DNA of 64,000 nt, from positions 92,186-156,185 of the forward strand of contig NZ_LZJN01000142.1 of NCBI RefSeq assembly GCF_001667735.1. The letters run 5' to 3'. Made by a program: the position numbers and the translations under genes. The notes under the pieces were generated by a model. It was not told where the DNA came from, searched no databases, and saw only the letters and a list, made by a program, of their open reading frames with translations. Positions 43,307-52,419 of this stretch are shown one piece after another. The stretch comes from Mycobacterium sp. E183. Its GTDB lineage: Bacteria > Actinomycetota > Actinomycetes > Mycobacteriales > Mycobacteriaceae. Numbering within the stretch: the first letter of the stretch is position 1; each line of letters begins with the position of its first letter.

Positions 43307-44661
43307 CGCAGACGTTGAATGTGGAGTACGAGGAACTCCTGACGCGAGCCGCCGAACTTGAGCAACCGCTGCCGACCGTTCCGTCCTCCAATCCACAAGG
43401 GCCGTGCAATCTTTCGTTCATCAGCGATACCGCGACCCGACTCGCGCTCACCGCTGACACGTTGCGCCTGTACCTCAAGGGCTGCGAACGGGAATGGAGG
43501 AGTCTGGCGAAATCCCTGAGGAACGCGGCCAAGGCCTACGAAGAGGTCGACACCGGGGCCGCGGAGGACATCGGCAACATCCTGAACAACGACGCTTCCG
43601 CTGCGGGGGTGGCGGCGCCGACGCTGGCCGCGGACGAGGAGCCCTGGACGGCGCCCGAGCCGATGGCGGCGCCGCCGCCGTTCGAATACCCCTACTACGA
43701 AGTCCGGCAGGCAGCCGAGGACATCGAGACGGGGGACCAGGGCACGTCGTTCCGGGCGTTTGCGCAGGAGTGGAAAGCGTTTCAGCAGTCATTTCAGGAA
43801 CAGACCTATCGGTTCCGGCTGTTCAGCCGCTGGGAGGGTGAGGCGACGGAGCAGGTCGAACGGAATTTCCAGCAACAAAAAGAGTGGATTTACAAGATGG
43901 CGAAACTGTGCGCCGACCTCGGACAGCAGGCCGACCGGGTCGTCGACGTGCACAAGAAAGTCACCGCCACCACCGGATACATGAATCAACACGCCCTGGG
44001 CGGCGCGCATCCCACGACCTACGAAGTGTCGCAATGCGATTACTGGTATCGGTATTACGTGGAAAACGGCTACCAGGAATACATCGCTTCGGCCATTGAC
44101 TGGTACGAAAAACTTCAGGCGACCTCGGAATCGGCATTGAAGTACTACGTCCAGTACGCGAACATTCCCCTGAAGCCGTTGAACCCGGACGCTCCGCCCA
44201 AGGCCCACGTCATCAAGGCGCCCGGGGAAACGCCGAAGCCGGATCCCAAGCCCGAGCCCAAGCCCGATCAGGGGACGGCGCCGTCGCCGACGCCGACCCC
44301 GACGCCCGCGCAGCTCGGCCAGCTGGCGGGGAACATGGCGCCGGCGCTGCAGGGTGCTGCGCAGGGCATGCAGGGCGCCATGCAGGGCATCCAGGGGCTC
44401 ACCCAGGGCATGGGCGGCGCGTCGACGCCCGCGCAGCTCGCGTCGGACACCACCCCGGAGCCGCCGCCCGCCGACGAAGCGAAAAAGGACGACGAGGACA
44501 AGGACAAAGAGGACCAAGAGAAAAAGGACGAGGCGACGACGGTCGCCGAAGGCGCGGCGGCCGGGGACCAGGCGTCGGGCAACGCCCCCACCGAGCCACC
44601 GGCCGCGGGGCAGCCCGGGGCCACCACCCCCGGGGGAACGCCGTCAGGCGTGGTGCTCTAG
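43303..44661 (+). CDS. EspB-like ESX secretion substrate (orphan)
   Basis: A 452-residue protein whose first 240 or so residues follow the fold of EspB, the ESX-1-secreted virulence protein. Matching features are LTRAAELEQPLPTVP near the start, SLAKSLRNAAKAYEEVD at residues 67-83 holding the YxxxD export signal (Y79, D83), and the helical-tip WxG (W177-E-G179, in FSRWEGEAT). In EspB the same two motifs meet to form the bipartite ESX signal. The C-terminal part (about 290-452) differs. It is Pro/Lys-rich, then Ala/Gly/Gln helical (LAGNMAPALQGAAQGM), then Lys/Asp/Glu-rich. No eccA-E, mycP or esxA/B gene is adjacent. Confidence 0.8.
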   Translation: MTQTLNVEYEELLTRAAELEQPLPTVPSSNPQGPCNLSFISDTATRLALTADTLRLYLKGCEREWRSLAKSLRNAAKAYEEVDTGAAEDIGNILNNDASAAGVAAPTLAADEEPWTAPEPMAAPPPFEYPYYEVRQAAEDIETGDQGTSFRAFAQEWKAFQQSFQEQTYRFRLFSRWEGEATEQVERNFQQQKEWIYKMAKLCADLGQQADRVVDVHKKVTATTGYMNQHALGGAHPTTYEVSQCDYWYRYYVENGYQEYIASAIDWYEKLQATSESALKYYVQYANIPLKPLNPDAPPKAHVIKAPGETPKPDPKPEPKPDQGTAPSPTPTPTPAQLGQLAGNMAPALQGAAQGMQGAMQGIQGLTQGMGGASTPAQLASDTTPEPPPADEAKKDDEDKDKEDQEKKDEATTVAEGAAAGDQASGNAPTEPPAAGQPGATTPGGTPSGVVL

Positions 44662-44669
44662 GTGACGTC

Positions 44670-46373
44670 CTAGCGGGCGCGGCTTCTCTCGCCGGCGACC
44701 CTGCGGCCCGCGGCATGGCGGGCGGCGACATAACCGAAAACCATGGTGTAGGCGATGCTTCCGCCGGCGCCCAGGTAGTTCCGGCCCATGACCGTCGCCG
44801 TGAGGTTGCCCGTCGCGTACAGCCCGTCGATCACGCAGTCGTCCTCGTCGAGCACCTGCGCGTGCTCGTTGGTGATCACCCCGCCGCACGTCCCGACATC
44901 GGCGGGAACGACCTTGGTGGCATAGAAGGGGGCCCGCTCGAGCGGGCCGAGCGCGGCGTTGGGGCGGTACCCGGGATCGCCCAGACAGTCGTTGTACGCC
45001 GACTGGCCGCGCCCGAAGTCCGGGTCGAGGCCCTTGACCGCAAACCCGTTGAAGCGCTTGATCGTCTGCTCAAGCGCGTCGGAGGGCACGCCCATCTGGC
45101 GAGCGAGGTCGCCGACGGTCTCGCCCCGCACGACCGCGCCCCGCGTGACCAGCTCCTCGGGGAGGCGGCGCCTCTTGAACGGGTTGGCACCCGACACGTA
45201 TCGGGTGATGTAGCCCTCGTCGAAAACCATCCAGCACGGCACGGCCTTGTTCGCGTACATCGCTTTGCCGACTTCGACGTACGAGTTGGACTCGTTGCAG
45301 AACCGTCGGCCCGTTCCGTCGACGTAGATGGCGCCCGGCCGCTGCCGGCCGCTGCCCAGCGCCCGCGCGGCGTCACCGCCGTCGGCGATGAAAACCGATG
45401 GCAGCCACCATGCCTCGTCCATCAGGTCGGTCTTGGCGCCCAGGCCGATCGCGGACTGCAACACCTCGCCGGTGTCGCCGGCGTTCGCGATCGACCAGTG
45501 CCCCTCGTTGGGCTGGTCCCCGCTGTAGCGGCGGCGCATGTCCGCGTTGCGGCTGAAGCCGCCCGCGGCGAGTAGCACGCCCTTGCGGGCCTCGACGTTG
45601 AGAACGGTGCCGTTGCGGGCCACGCGCGCGCCGACCACGCGGCCGTCCTCGACGATCAGGTCCTCGATGGCGGCGCCGGTCCAGATCGGCGGCTCACCGC
45701 GCAGGTCGATCAAAGCTTTGAGCATCTGCCCGATCAGGGATGCGCCGTTGGTCAGCATTTCGCGGCGGCGGAGCCTGGCCGCCCTGGTGCGCGCGAACAC
45801 CCGCATGGCCACCGCGAAGGCGCGCGGCGACCGATTGAAGTACTGCACCGAACGCAGCTCGTTCGTCTTGAGGACGAACCCGCCGTAACTCTTGGCCATC
45901 GAGGGCTGGACCTTGTCGCTCCAGCTTCCCAGCGCGGCCGCATCGTAGGGGACGCACTCGATGGCGCGGCCGGCTTCGTTGCCGCCCTTGTGGTTCGGGT
46001 AGTAGTCGCTCCAGCCCGGGCATCGCACGAACCGAACCCCCTTGCGGGTCAGGAAGTTGATCATCTCGTACCCCGCGGTGAGGAACATCTCGCGCCGCGC
46101 CGGCGATGAGGCGGAGCCGATGTCACCGACGACGTCGTCGAAGTAGGCCAGCCCGTCCTCGTGTGAGTCCGGGATGCCGTCGGCGCGCATCAGCGGGTTG
46201 TTGGGCAGCCACACCATGCCGCCGGAGAGGCCGGTGGAACCGCCCACCAGGGGTTGCTTTTCGATCACCAGCGGTTCGATGCCGGAGTCCAGCGCCGCCA
46301 GCGCCGCGACCATGCCGCCCCCGCCGCTGCCCGCGATGAGCAGATCGACCGTGCGGTCCCACCGGCCGGTCAT
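44670..46373 (-). CDS. FAD-dependent dehydrogenase, 3-ketosteroid-delta1-dehydrogenase (KstD)-like
   Basis: A 567-residue flavoprotein of the fumarate-reductase/KstD family. FAD is bound at LLIAGSGGGGMVAALAAL, then VIEKQPLVGGSTGLSGGMVW. The C-terminal GLYATGNLTATVMGRNYLGA and SIAYTMVFGYVAARHAAGR form the second FAD segment, with conserved residues seen in KstD enzymes. It would introduce a double bond next to a ring ketone. It is the last gene of the eight-gene operon, overlapping the Rieske oxygenase stop by 4 bases. The substrate may be a steroid or another cyclic ketone. Confidence 0.85.
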   Translation of the reverse strand: MTGRWDRTVDLLIAGSGGGGMVAALAALDSGIEPLVIEKQPLVGGSTGLSGGMVWLPNNPLMRADGIPDSHEDGLAYFDDVVGDIGSASSPARREMFLTAGYEMINFLTRKGVRFVRCPGWSDYYPNHKGGNEAGRAIECVPYDAAALGSWSDKVQPSMAKSYGGFVLKTNELRSVQYFNRSPRAFAVAMRVFARTRAARLRRREMLTNGASLIGQMLKALIDLRGEPPIWTGAAIEDLIVEDGRVVGARVARNGTVLNVEARKGVLLAAGGFSRNADMRRRYSGDQPNEGHWSIANAGDTGEVLQSAIGLGAKTDLMDEAWWLPSVFIADGGDAARALGSGRQRPGAIYVDGTGRRFCNESNSYVEVGKAMYANKAVPCWMVFDEGYITRYVSGANPFKRRRLPEELVTRGAVVRGETVGDLARQMGVPSDALEQTIKRFNGFAVKGLDPDFGRGQSAYNDCLGDPGYRPNAALGPLERAPFYATKVVPADVGTCGGVITNEHAQVLDEDDCVIDGLYATGNLTATVMGRNYLGAGGSIAYTMVFGYVAARHAAGRRVAGERSRAR

Positions 46374-47755
46374 CGTGCCCCCCCGCTGAAACCGAGGTCG
46401 GCGACGGGCACGTCGATGGTGGTGTTGGTCTTCTGGATGGCGGGCACCAGGGCGTCGTACGGCAGGCCGGCGAGGAAGCCGTCTATCACCCGTTCGAAGT
46501 TGGAGATCAGGCCCTCGATCCTGCTGGACAGTCGCATGTACTCAAAACCCTTGGAGTGCAAGCCTTTTTGCTGTCGGGGCAGATTCGAGAAATCCTGGGC
46601 CGGTATCGGAGGCCAGCGCGGGTCGTCGGGTGCCATGGGCACCGGCGGCGTCGGTTTTGGCGTGCTCTGCTCTGGCGGGATGCGGGTGAGTGACCAGATC
46701 TCGAACAGCGTTTCCTCCGGGCCGAGCGGCCGGATCCGGTACGACGAGGCGCTGCTGTACTGGGGCAGCAGGAAGTAGTGGGGGAAGCCGAAATTGATCG
46801 CTTCGGTGATGCCGCGCCGCTCGAGTTCGTTGAGGTCGGGGATGTCGCAGCCGCGGGCTCGATGCCAGTGCACGATCGCGTCGTTGAGCGTGCGGCGCCA
46901 CACGGCCATCGCCTCGGCGGGGTCGGCCGGCAGTTCGAGGTCCTGCAAGCCCTCGGCGATGCGGACATCGTTCTCGTGCGTCATGCCGGCCATGCCTTCG
47001 CCCAACGTCCGCATGAAATAGAGGTTGGTCTGGGCCAATCCGGGTGGTTCGGCCGTGCCGGGCCGCTTCGGCATGCTGGACGGCAGCAGTTGCGGGTGGG
47101 TCTGCGGGACGTGATAGCCCTCCATGAAGGCGGCCGTCGCCAGCTTCCAGTTCACCGGCAGCCGGCACGACTGCCACCACTCGACCCGCAGCGACTCGAC
47201 CTTCCACGCGTCGTAGATCGATGCGAACGGCTCGAAGCAGTCACGGAACGGCGGTGCGCCGTCGTCGAGGTTGATCCACGCGCATCCACCCCAGACCTCG
47301 CAGCGGACCGAAACCAGGCGAAGATCCTCCGGGTCCAGGTTGTGCTCGTCGAACTCCTCGGGCCTGAGCACAAAGGTGTTGCGGCCGTCGATGCCCCAAC
47401 ACCAGCCGTGGAACGGGCACACGAAGGTGCGCCGGTTTCCGTTGCCCTCCACCAGCTTCACCCCGCGGTGGCGACAGGCGTTGTGGTAAGCGCGAACGTT
47501 TTCCGCGTCCAGGCGGACCACGATGATCGACTCGTCAAGGATCTCGTACTCGACGTAGTCGCCGGCCTTGGGAATCTCTTCCAGACGGCAGGCCATCTGC
47601 CACACGCGCGGCCAGAGCATTTCGCTTTCGAGCGCGTAGAACTCCGGGTCGTAGTAGCGCTGCTTGGGAATGCGATCGACGGCCTGGACCGCCCACGGCA
47701 CCGGAAGCGGGGTCCAGTTCAGTTGGCTGTTATCGGTGCTCTGGGTGGTGACCAT
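46370..47755 (-). CDS. Rieske-type ring-hydroxylating oxygenase, large subunit
   Basis: A 461-residue oxygenase. The Rieske [2Fe-2S] ligands are C94 and H96 (NACRHRG) and C113 and H116 (VCPFHGWCWG). The catalytic domain has the mononuclear-iron region AAFMEGYHVPQTHPQ. No small subunit or dedicated reductase lies nearby, so it is probably an alpha-only (KshA-, VanA- or CntA-like) enzyme using a distant reductase. It sits between the acyl-CoA synthetase and the KstD-like gene, which suggests hydroxylation or demethylation of the same substrate. Confidence 0.9.
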   Translation of the reverse strand: MVTTQSTDNSQLNWTPLPVPWAVQAVDRIPKQRYYDPEFYALESEMLWPRVWQMACRLEEIPKAGDYVEYEILDESIIVVRLDAENVRAYHNACRHRGVKLVEGNGNRRTFVCPFHGWCWGIDGRNTFVLRPEEFDEHNLDPEDLRLVSVRCEVWGGCAWINLDDGAPPFRDCFEPFASIYDAWKVESLRVEWWQSCRLPVNWKLATAAFMEGYHVPQTHPQLLPSSMPKRPGTAEPPGLAQTNLYFMRTLGEGMAGMTHENDVRIAEGLQDLELPADPAEAMAVWRRTLNDAIVHWHRARGCDIPDLNELERRGITEAINFGFPHYFLLPQYSSASSYRIRPLGPEETLFEIWSLTRIPPEQSTPKPTPPVPMAPDDPRWPPIPAQDFSNLPRQQKGLHSKGFEYMRLSSRIEGLISNFERVIDGFLAGLPYDALVPAIQKTNTTIDVPVADLGFSGGAR

Positions 47756-47764
47756 TTCATCCCC

Positions 47765-49297
47765 TCATAGGATCCGCGATGCCCGCCCCTGCCAGTAACG
47801 CTCGCGGAGGCGTCTCTTGTACAGCTTTCCGTTCGGGTCCCGGGGCAATTGGGGAACGAATTCGACGGTGCGCGGGCATTTGTAGCCGGCGGCGTGCGCT
47901 CGGCAGTATTCGATCAGCTCGGCCTCGAGTTCGGGGCCCGGAGCGACGCCGTCGACCGGCTGCACGACGGCCTTGACCTCCTCGCCGAACTCGTCGTTGG
48001 GGACGCCGAAGACGGCCGCGTCGACGAGCTTGGGGTGCATGATCAGCAGGTTCTCGATCTCCTGCGGATAGATGTTCACCCCGCCCGAGACGATCATGAA
48101 CGTGGACCGGTCGGTGAGGTAGAGATAGCCGTCCTCGTCGAGGAAGCCCATGTCGCCCAGGGTGCGCCAGCCGCGGTCGTTGGACACCGACACGGTTTTC
48201 GCCGGGTCCTTGAAGTACTCGAAATCCGGTCCGCCCTCGAAGAACAGCTCCCCGGCCTGCCCGGCGGGCAGCTCGACGCCGTCGTCGCCGACGACGTGCA
48301 CCGGCGACATGGGCCTGCCCACCGAGCCGGGATGGGCCAGCCACTCCTCCGGACCGATCGTGGTCCCAGCGAATCCTTCTGTGCCGCCGTAGTATTCGTG
48401 GATAATCGGCCCGAACCACTTCATCATGTGGTGCTTGACGTCGACCGGGCAGGGCGCGGCCGCGTGGATGACACATTGCAGGCTCGAGACGTCGTAGCGC
48501 TCCCGAACCGCCCTGGGCAGCTTGAGCATCCGCACGAACATGGTGGGCACGAACTGGGCGTGCGTGACGCGGTGGGTCTCGATCAGGGCCAGGACGGCCT
48601 CGGCGTCGAACCTGCGCATCAGGACGGCAGCCGCGCCGACGCGGTGGACCGCCATGGTGTAGTTCACCCCGGCGGCATGGTAGAGCGGTGCGGGGGAGAG
48701 GTACACGCTCGACCGGCTCATCCCGTACTTGTGGGTGAGCGCCAACTCCAGGACCGCCTGCGCCCACGAGCCGTTGCCGTCGGTCGGGAGGGGGCGGCGG
48801 ACGGCCTTGGGCCGCCCCGTCGTGCCGGACGAGTACAGCATCTCCGACCCGTCCGCCACGGCCGGCGCGGCGCCGGCCACCGCCAGCGCGTCCTCGTACC
48901 CGTCCCACCCGGGCAGCTCGCCCCCCACCACGAGATGGACGGTGACGGCCGCGTTGGCCGCGCGGACGTGCTCGGCCAGATCGGGCATGCTGGCGTCGAC
49001 GAACACGGCCTTGGCGTCGGAGTCGTCCAGGACGTAGGCGACCTCCTCCGGGGTGAAGTGGGTATTGACCGCGGTGTAGTAGAGACCGGAAAGCTGGCAG
49101 GCCCAGGTGATTTCGAGGAATTCGGGCCGGTTCGCCAGGACCAGGGCCACACCGTCGCCCGGGCGCAGCCCGGCGTCATGCAGCGCAGCGGCGACGCGCT
49201 GGCTGCGGGCATAGAGTTCGCCGAACGGGATCGCCCGGCCGTCGGCGATCAGGGCCGGCGACGAAGCGGCCGCGATCGCGTGATCGGCGAGATTCAC
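47765..49297 (-). CDS. AMP-forming acyl-CoA synthetase (FadD-like)
   Basis: A 510-residue adenylate-forming enzyme. The P-loop signature is LYSSGTTGRPKAVRRPLP (motif A3). EYYGGTEG (A5), DRGWRTLGDMGFLDEDGYLY (A7) and the catalytic Lys in PRDPNGKLYKRRL (A10) complete the fold. It activates the operon substrate acid as its CoA ester. GTG start 8 bases after the crotonase stop. Confidence 0.93.
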   Translation of the reverse strand: MNLADHAIAAASSPALIADGRAIPFGELYARSQRVAAALHDAGLRPGDGVALVLANRPEFLEITWACQLSGLYYTAVNTHFTPEEVAYVLDDSDAKAVFVDASMPDLAEHVRAANAAVTVHLVVGGELPGWDGYEDALAVAGAAPAVADGSEMLYSSGTTGRPKAVRRPLPTDGNGSWAQAVLELALTHKYGMSRSSVYLSPAPLYHAAGVNYTMAVHRVGAAAVLMRRFDAEAVLALIETHRVTHAQFVPTMFVRMLKLPRAVRERYDVSSLQCVIHAAAPCPVDVKHHMMKWFGPIIHEYYGGTEGFAGTTIGPEEWLAHPGSVGRPMSPVHVVGDDGVELPAGQAGELFFEGGPDFEYFKDPAKTVSVSNDRGWRTLGDMGFLDEDGYLYLTDRSTFMIVSGGVNIYPQEIENLLIMHPKLVDAAVFGVPNDEFGEEVKAVVQPVDGVAPGPELEAELIEYCRAHAAGYKCPRTVEFVPQLPRDPNGKLYKRRLRERYWQGRASRIL

Positions 49298-49305
49298 CGG
49301 CGGCC

Positions 49306-50178
49306 CTAAGTGGCTGCGGCGCCGTCAGCCTGGGCGGCCGCCGCGGCCTGCCGCCCGGCGTGCTCGGACGGCAGCACCTTGTCCTTGAACACCGTCTGAA
49401 TCAGCTGCTGCACATCCTTGCTGATCGAGGCAAGCGCGACGAGATCGTTGGAGCTCTGCCAGTGCACCCGCATGCCCATCAGCTCCCAGGCCCGCTTGAG
49501 GTTGGCCTTGGTGAGCATCAGCGTCGTCAACGGTGCCTGGGCGATGTGCCGGGCGATGGCCTCGACACGGTCGTCAAGCTGATCACGCGGGACGACCTCG
49601 TTGACCAGGCCGACCTCCAGCGCCTTTCTGGCGTCGATGACCTCGGCGGTGAACAGGTAGTACGCCGCACGGCGCCAGTTCATGAACACCCAAGGCTCGA
49701 TGGAACATTCACCCGAGGGCATGCCGAATCCCTGCAGCGGCGGGTAGGAGAAGTAGGCGTCCTCAGCGGCGATGACGATGTCGGTGGTCAGACCCATATG
49801 GGTTCCGCCGCCGACGCAGTAGCCGTGCACTTGCGCGATCGTGGGCTTGGAGAACTCCCACAGGTTCAGGGTCGGCTTGACGAACAGGTCCGACTGCGCC
49901 TTCCACGGGTGGCCGGTCACCATGGCGTTCTCCACGAACGACGGGTAGTCAACCGCGTTGTTGCCGATGGCGTGGCCCGAGCAGAAGCCCTTGCCGTTGG
50001 CCTTGAGCACGAGCACCTTGATGTCGTAGTCGCGGTCGGCGTCCAGCAGCGCCGCGTCGACCTCTTCGGCAAGCTTCTGATCCTGGGCGTTCGCCTTCTC
50101 CGGCCAGTTCAGCGTGACCCGGGCTATGGGTCCCTCTTTTTGGTAGATGATTCTCTCGCGAGTCTCGTTGAGATCCAT
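49306..50178 (-). CDS. Enoyl-CoA hydratase/isomerase family protein
   Basis: A 290-residue crotonase paralogous to the one at 42148. It shares VLKANGKGFCSGHA, VHGYCVGGGTHMG and KRAWELMGMRVH. Its oxyanion loops are intact. The shared unusual tail suggests a common specialised reaction rather than ordinary beta-oxidation. It lies between the lipoyl-domain gene and the acyl-CoA synthetase in the operon, so its substrate is probably the CoA ester made by the synthetase. Confidence 0.88.
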   Translation of the reverse strand: MDLNETRERIIYQKEGPIARVTLNWPEKANAQDQKLAEEVDAALLDADRDYDIKVLVLKANGKGFCSGHAIGNNAVDYPSFVENAMVTGHPWKAQSDLFVKPTLNLWEFSKPTIAQVHGYCVGGGTHMGLTTDIVIAAEDAYFSYPPLQGFGMPSGECSIEPWVFMNWRRAAYYLFTAEVIDARKALEVGLVNEVVPRDQLDDRVEAIARHIAQAPLTTLMLTKANLKRAWELMGMRVHWQSSNDLVALASISKDVQQLIQTVFKDKVLPSEHAGRQAAAAAQADGAAAT

Positions 50179-50195
50179 ACGTGCTCACCTTTCGT

Positions 50196-50432
50196 TCAAG
50201 AAGTGATGACGCCGATTTCGGCGCCGATGTCGTAGGTGTTCCCGACCTGCCCCGTCCACCGCACGGTGCCCGACGCTCCCGCTTCGATTTCCTGTTCCAC
50301 CTTTTCCGTGGCGATCACGTAGATCGGTGTGCCCGCCTCCACGTGCTGGCCGGCGTCGACGAGCAGGCCGGTCAGCTCGGCTTCCGAAACGGCCACCGAG
50401 ACCCGCGGAATGCGAATGATGAAGTCAGCCAT
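50196..50432 (-). CDS. Free-standing lipoyl (biotinyl-like) domain protein
   Basis: A 78-residue protein that is nothing but a lipoyl/biotinyl attachment domain: beta strands around a hairpin that carries ATEKVEQEIEAG, with K44 as the expected lipoylation site. The pattern TEKVEQEI is lipoyl-like (TDKA type), not biotin MKM. No E2 acyltransferase core follows. It overlaps the E1 beta start end by 8 bases and is followed by a crotonase. It is probably a small mobile carrier for the E1 pair, like GcvH in principle. Confidence 0.85.
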   Translation of the reverse strand: MADFIIRIPRVSVAVSEAELTGLLVDAGQHVEAGTPIYVIATEKVEQEIEAGASGTVRWTGQVGNTYDIGAEIGVITS

Positions 50433-51435
50433 GCGCCCCCGCGCCCGTCTTTTCGAGGGTCCGCTGCGCGGCAGCGACGATCCGCTCGGGCGACGGGTAC
50501 ACCTGCGCCTCGAGCGCCGCCGCGGCCGGGTTGGGGACGAACCGGGCGGCCACCCGTTCGACGGGCGCGGCGAGTTCGGAGAACAACTCCGAGTGCAGGA
50601 TCGCGGCGATTTCCGCTCCGGGACCGGCGAACTGGACGGCGTCGTGGACGATGACGGCCCGGCGGGTGCGGCGAGCCGAGTCGATGATGGTCTCGACGTC
50701 GAGTGGCACCAGGGTGCGCAGGTCGACGACCTCGGCGCTGACGCCCTGATCGTGCAGCATCGCCGCGGCGGCCAGCGCGTCGTGCACGCAGCGTCCGTAG
50801 CCGATCAGGCTCACGTCGGTGCCCGGCCGCTTGATGTCGGCCTGGCCCAACGGGATTGAAAACCCGGGCTCGACCGGGACGGGGCCCTTCTTGCCCTGGA
50901 GCCGGATCGTCTCGACGAACAGGCAGGGATCCGGGTCGAAGATCGCCGCCGTCAGGAGGCCCTTCCCGTCCCGCGGAGTGGAGGGCACGATCACCTTCAT
51001 GCCGGGGATGTGCATGAACCATGCCTCCAGGCTTTGCGAGTGCGTCGCGCCGGTGGCCAGCCCGGCGTACACCTGGGTGCGGATGGTGAGCGGCGCCGTC
51101 GTGCGTCCGGCGGTCATGAAGCGCAACTTCGCCGCGTTGTTGATCAGCTGATCGGCGGCGATGCCGATGAAATCCATGATCATGATCTCGGCCACCGGCA
51201 GCAGGCCGTCGATGGCGGCGCCGATCGCCGCGCCGACGATCGCCGCCTCCGAGATCGGGGTGTCCAGCACCCGCTCGTGGCCATACTTCGTCGACAGCCC
51301 CGCGGTCGGACCGGACGCGCCGGGATCGGCGATGTCCTCACCGAGCAGGAAGACCCTGTCGTCGGCCGCCAGGGCCTGATCCAGCGCGAGGTTCAGCGCC
51401 TCGCGCATGGTCAGCTCTTGTTCTTGCGCGCTCAT
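50425..51435 (-). CDS. 2-oxoacid dehydrogenase-type E1 beta subunit
   Basis: A 336-residue transketolase-like subunit. It has the beta-subunit start (LTMREALNLALDQALAADDR), LGEDIADPGASGP, the conserved DTPISEAAIVGAAIGAA and the metal-binding/cofactor helix EIMIMDFIGIAADQLINNAA. It pairs with the alpha subunit upstream (4-base overlap) to form a thiamine-diphosphate E1. The lipoyl-domain gene overlaps its end. The reaction would be oxidative decarboxylation of a 2-oxoacid or a related diketone cleavage. Confidence 0.93.
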   Translation of the reverse strand: MSAQEQELTMREALNLALDQALAADDRVFLLGEDIADPGASGPTAGLSTKYGHERVLDTPISEAAIVGAAIGAAIDGLLPVAEIMIMDFIGIAADQLINNAAKLRFMTAGRTTAPLTIRTQVYAGLATGATHSQSLEAWFMHIPGMKVIVPSTPRDGKGLLTAAIFDPDPCLFVETIRLQGKKGPVPVEPGFSIPLGQADIKRPGTDVSLIGYGRCVHDALAAAAMLHDQGVSAEVVDLRTLVPLDVETIIDSARRTRRAVIVHDAVQFAGPGAEIAAILHSELFSELAAPVERVAARFVPNPAAAALEAQVYPSPERIVAAAQRTLEKTGAGAHG

Positions 51436-52415
51436 ACCGGATACCCGATCGGGGTCGCGTACACGTCGGAGTCCAGCTCGTCGATCGACGGGCCGTCGGC
51501 GCCCATCACGGTGTGCAGCGCCGCTTCCACTGTCGCCGTTGCCTCATCGTCGATGCGGTCGAGCTCCTCGGAATTGCAAACGCCGGCCTCGACGAGGTGG
51601 TTGCGGAACCGGGGGACCGGGTCGGCTTGGATCGCGGCGGCCAACTGCTCCTTGGGGATGTAGGGCATCCGGTCGCCGAAGTAATGGCCGCGGAACCGGA
51701 ACGTCACGCACTCGATGAAGGTGGGGCCTTCGCCGGAGCGGGCCCGCTGCAGTGCGTCGTCGAGCGCGGCTTTGACTGCCAGCGGGTCGTTGCCGTCGAC
51801 GCGCACCCCGGGCATGCCGTAGCCCGCCGCCCGGTCGGCGACGTGTGCGAGCTTCATGGTGTCGACGGTCGGCGTCATTTCGGCGTACAGGTTGTTCTGG
51901 CAGACGAAGACCACCGGTAGGTCCCACAGCGCGGCCATGTTCGCCGCCTCGTGGAAGGACCCGGTGTTGGTGGCGCCGTCGCCGAAGCTGACCACCGTGA
52001 CGCGATCGGAGCCCTTGCGTTTGGCGGCCATCGCCAGCCCCACCGCCACCGGGGGGCCGGCCCCGACGATGCCGGTCGAAAGCATTACGCCCTTATCGGG
52101 TTTGGCGATGTGCATGGTGCCACCCTTGCCGCGGCCCGCGCCGACGACGCGGCCCATCATCTCGCCGTAGATCTCTTCCAGTGGGACGCCCTTGCCGATG
52201 AGGTCGTGCAGACCGCGGTAGGTGGTCACCAGTTGGTCGTCGGGGCGCAATGCGACACCCATCGCGGCGGCGATGCCCTCCTGCCCGCGTGAGGGCCAGT
52301 ACACGCACATGAACTCGCCGGTGCCAATGCCTTTGGACAGCCGATCGTCGGCGGCCTTCATCAGCACCATCAGCTCGTACAGGCGGCGCTCGACACCGGC
52401 GGCCCCGTCGCTCAT
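51432..52415 (-). CDS. 2-oxoacid dehydrogenase-type E1 alpha subunit
   Basis: A subunit of about 327 residues with the thiamine-diphosphate motif GDGATNTGSFHEAANMAALW to VVFVCQNN and the TYRGLHDLIGKGV helix. This places it with acetoin dehydrogenase or branched-chain-type alpha subunits. ATG 52415 is given; a GTG at 52427 overlapping the SDR stop would add four residues. It forms the E1 heterotetramer with the beta subunit downstream. The SDR just upstream overlaps the GTG form. Confidence 0.93.
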   Translation of the reverse strand: MSDGAAGVERRLYELMVLMKAADDRLSKGIGTGEFMCVYWPSRGQEGIAAAMGVALRPDDQLVTTYRGLHDLIGKGVPLEEIYGEMMGRVVGAGRGKGGTMHIAKPDKGVMLSTGIVGAGPPVAVGLAMAAKRKGSDRVTVVSFGDGATNTGSFHEAANMAALWDLPVVFVCQNNLYAEMTPTVDTMKLAHVADRAAGYGMPGVRVDGNDPLAVKAALDDALQRARSGEGPTFIECVTFRFRGHYFGDRMPYIPKEQLAAAIQADPVPRFRNHLVEAGVCNSEELDRIDDEATATVEAALHTVMGADGPSIDELDSDVYATPIGYPV

Positions 52416-52419
52416 GCGG

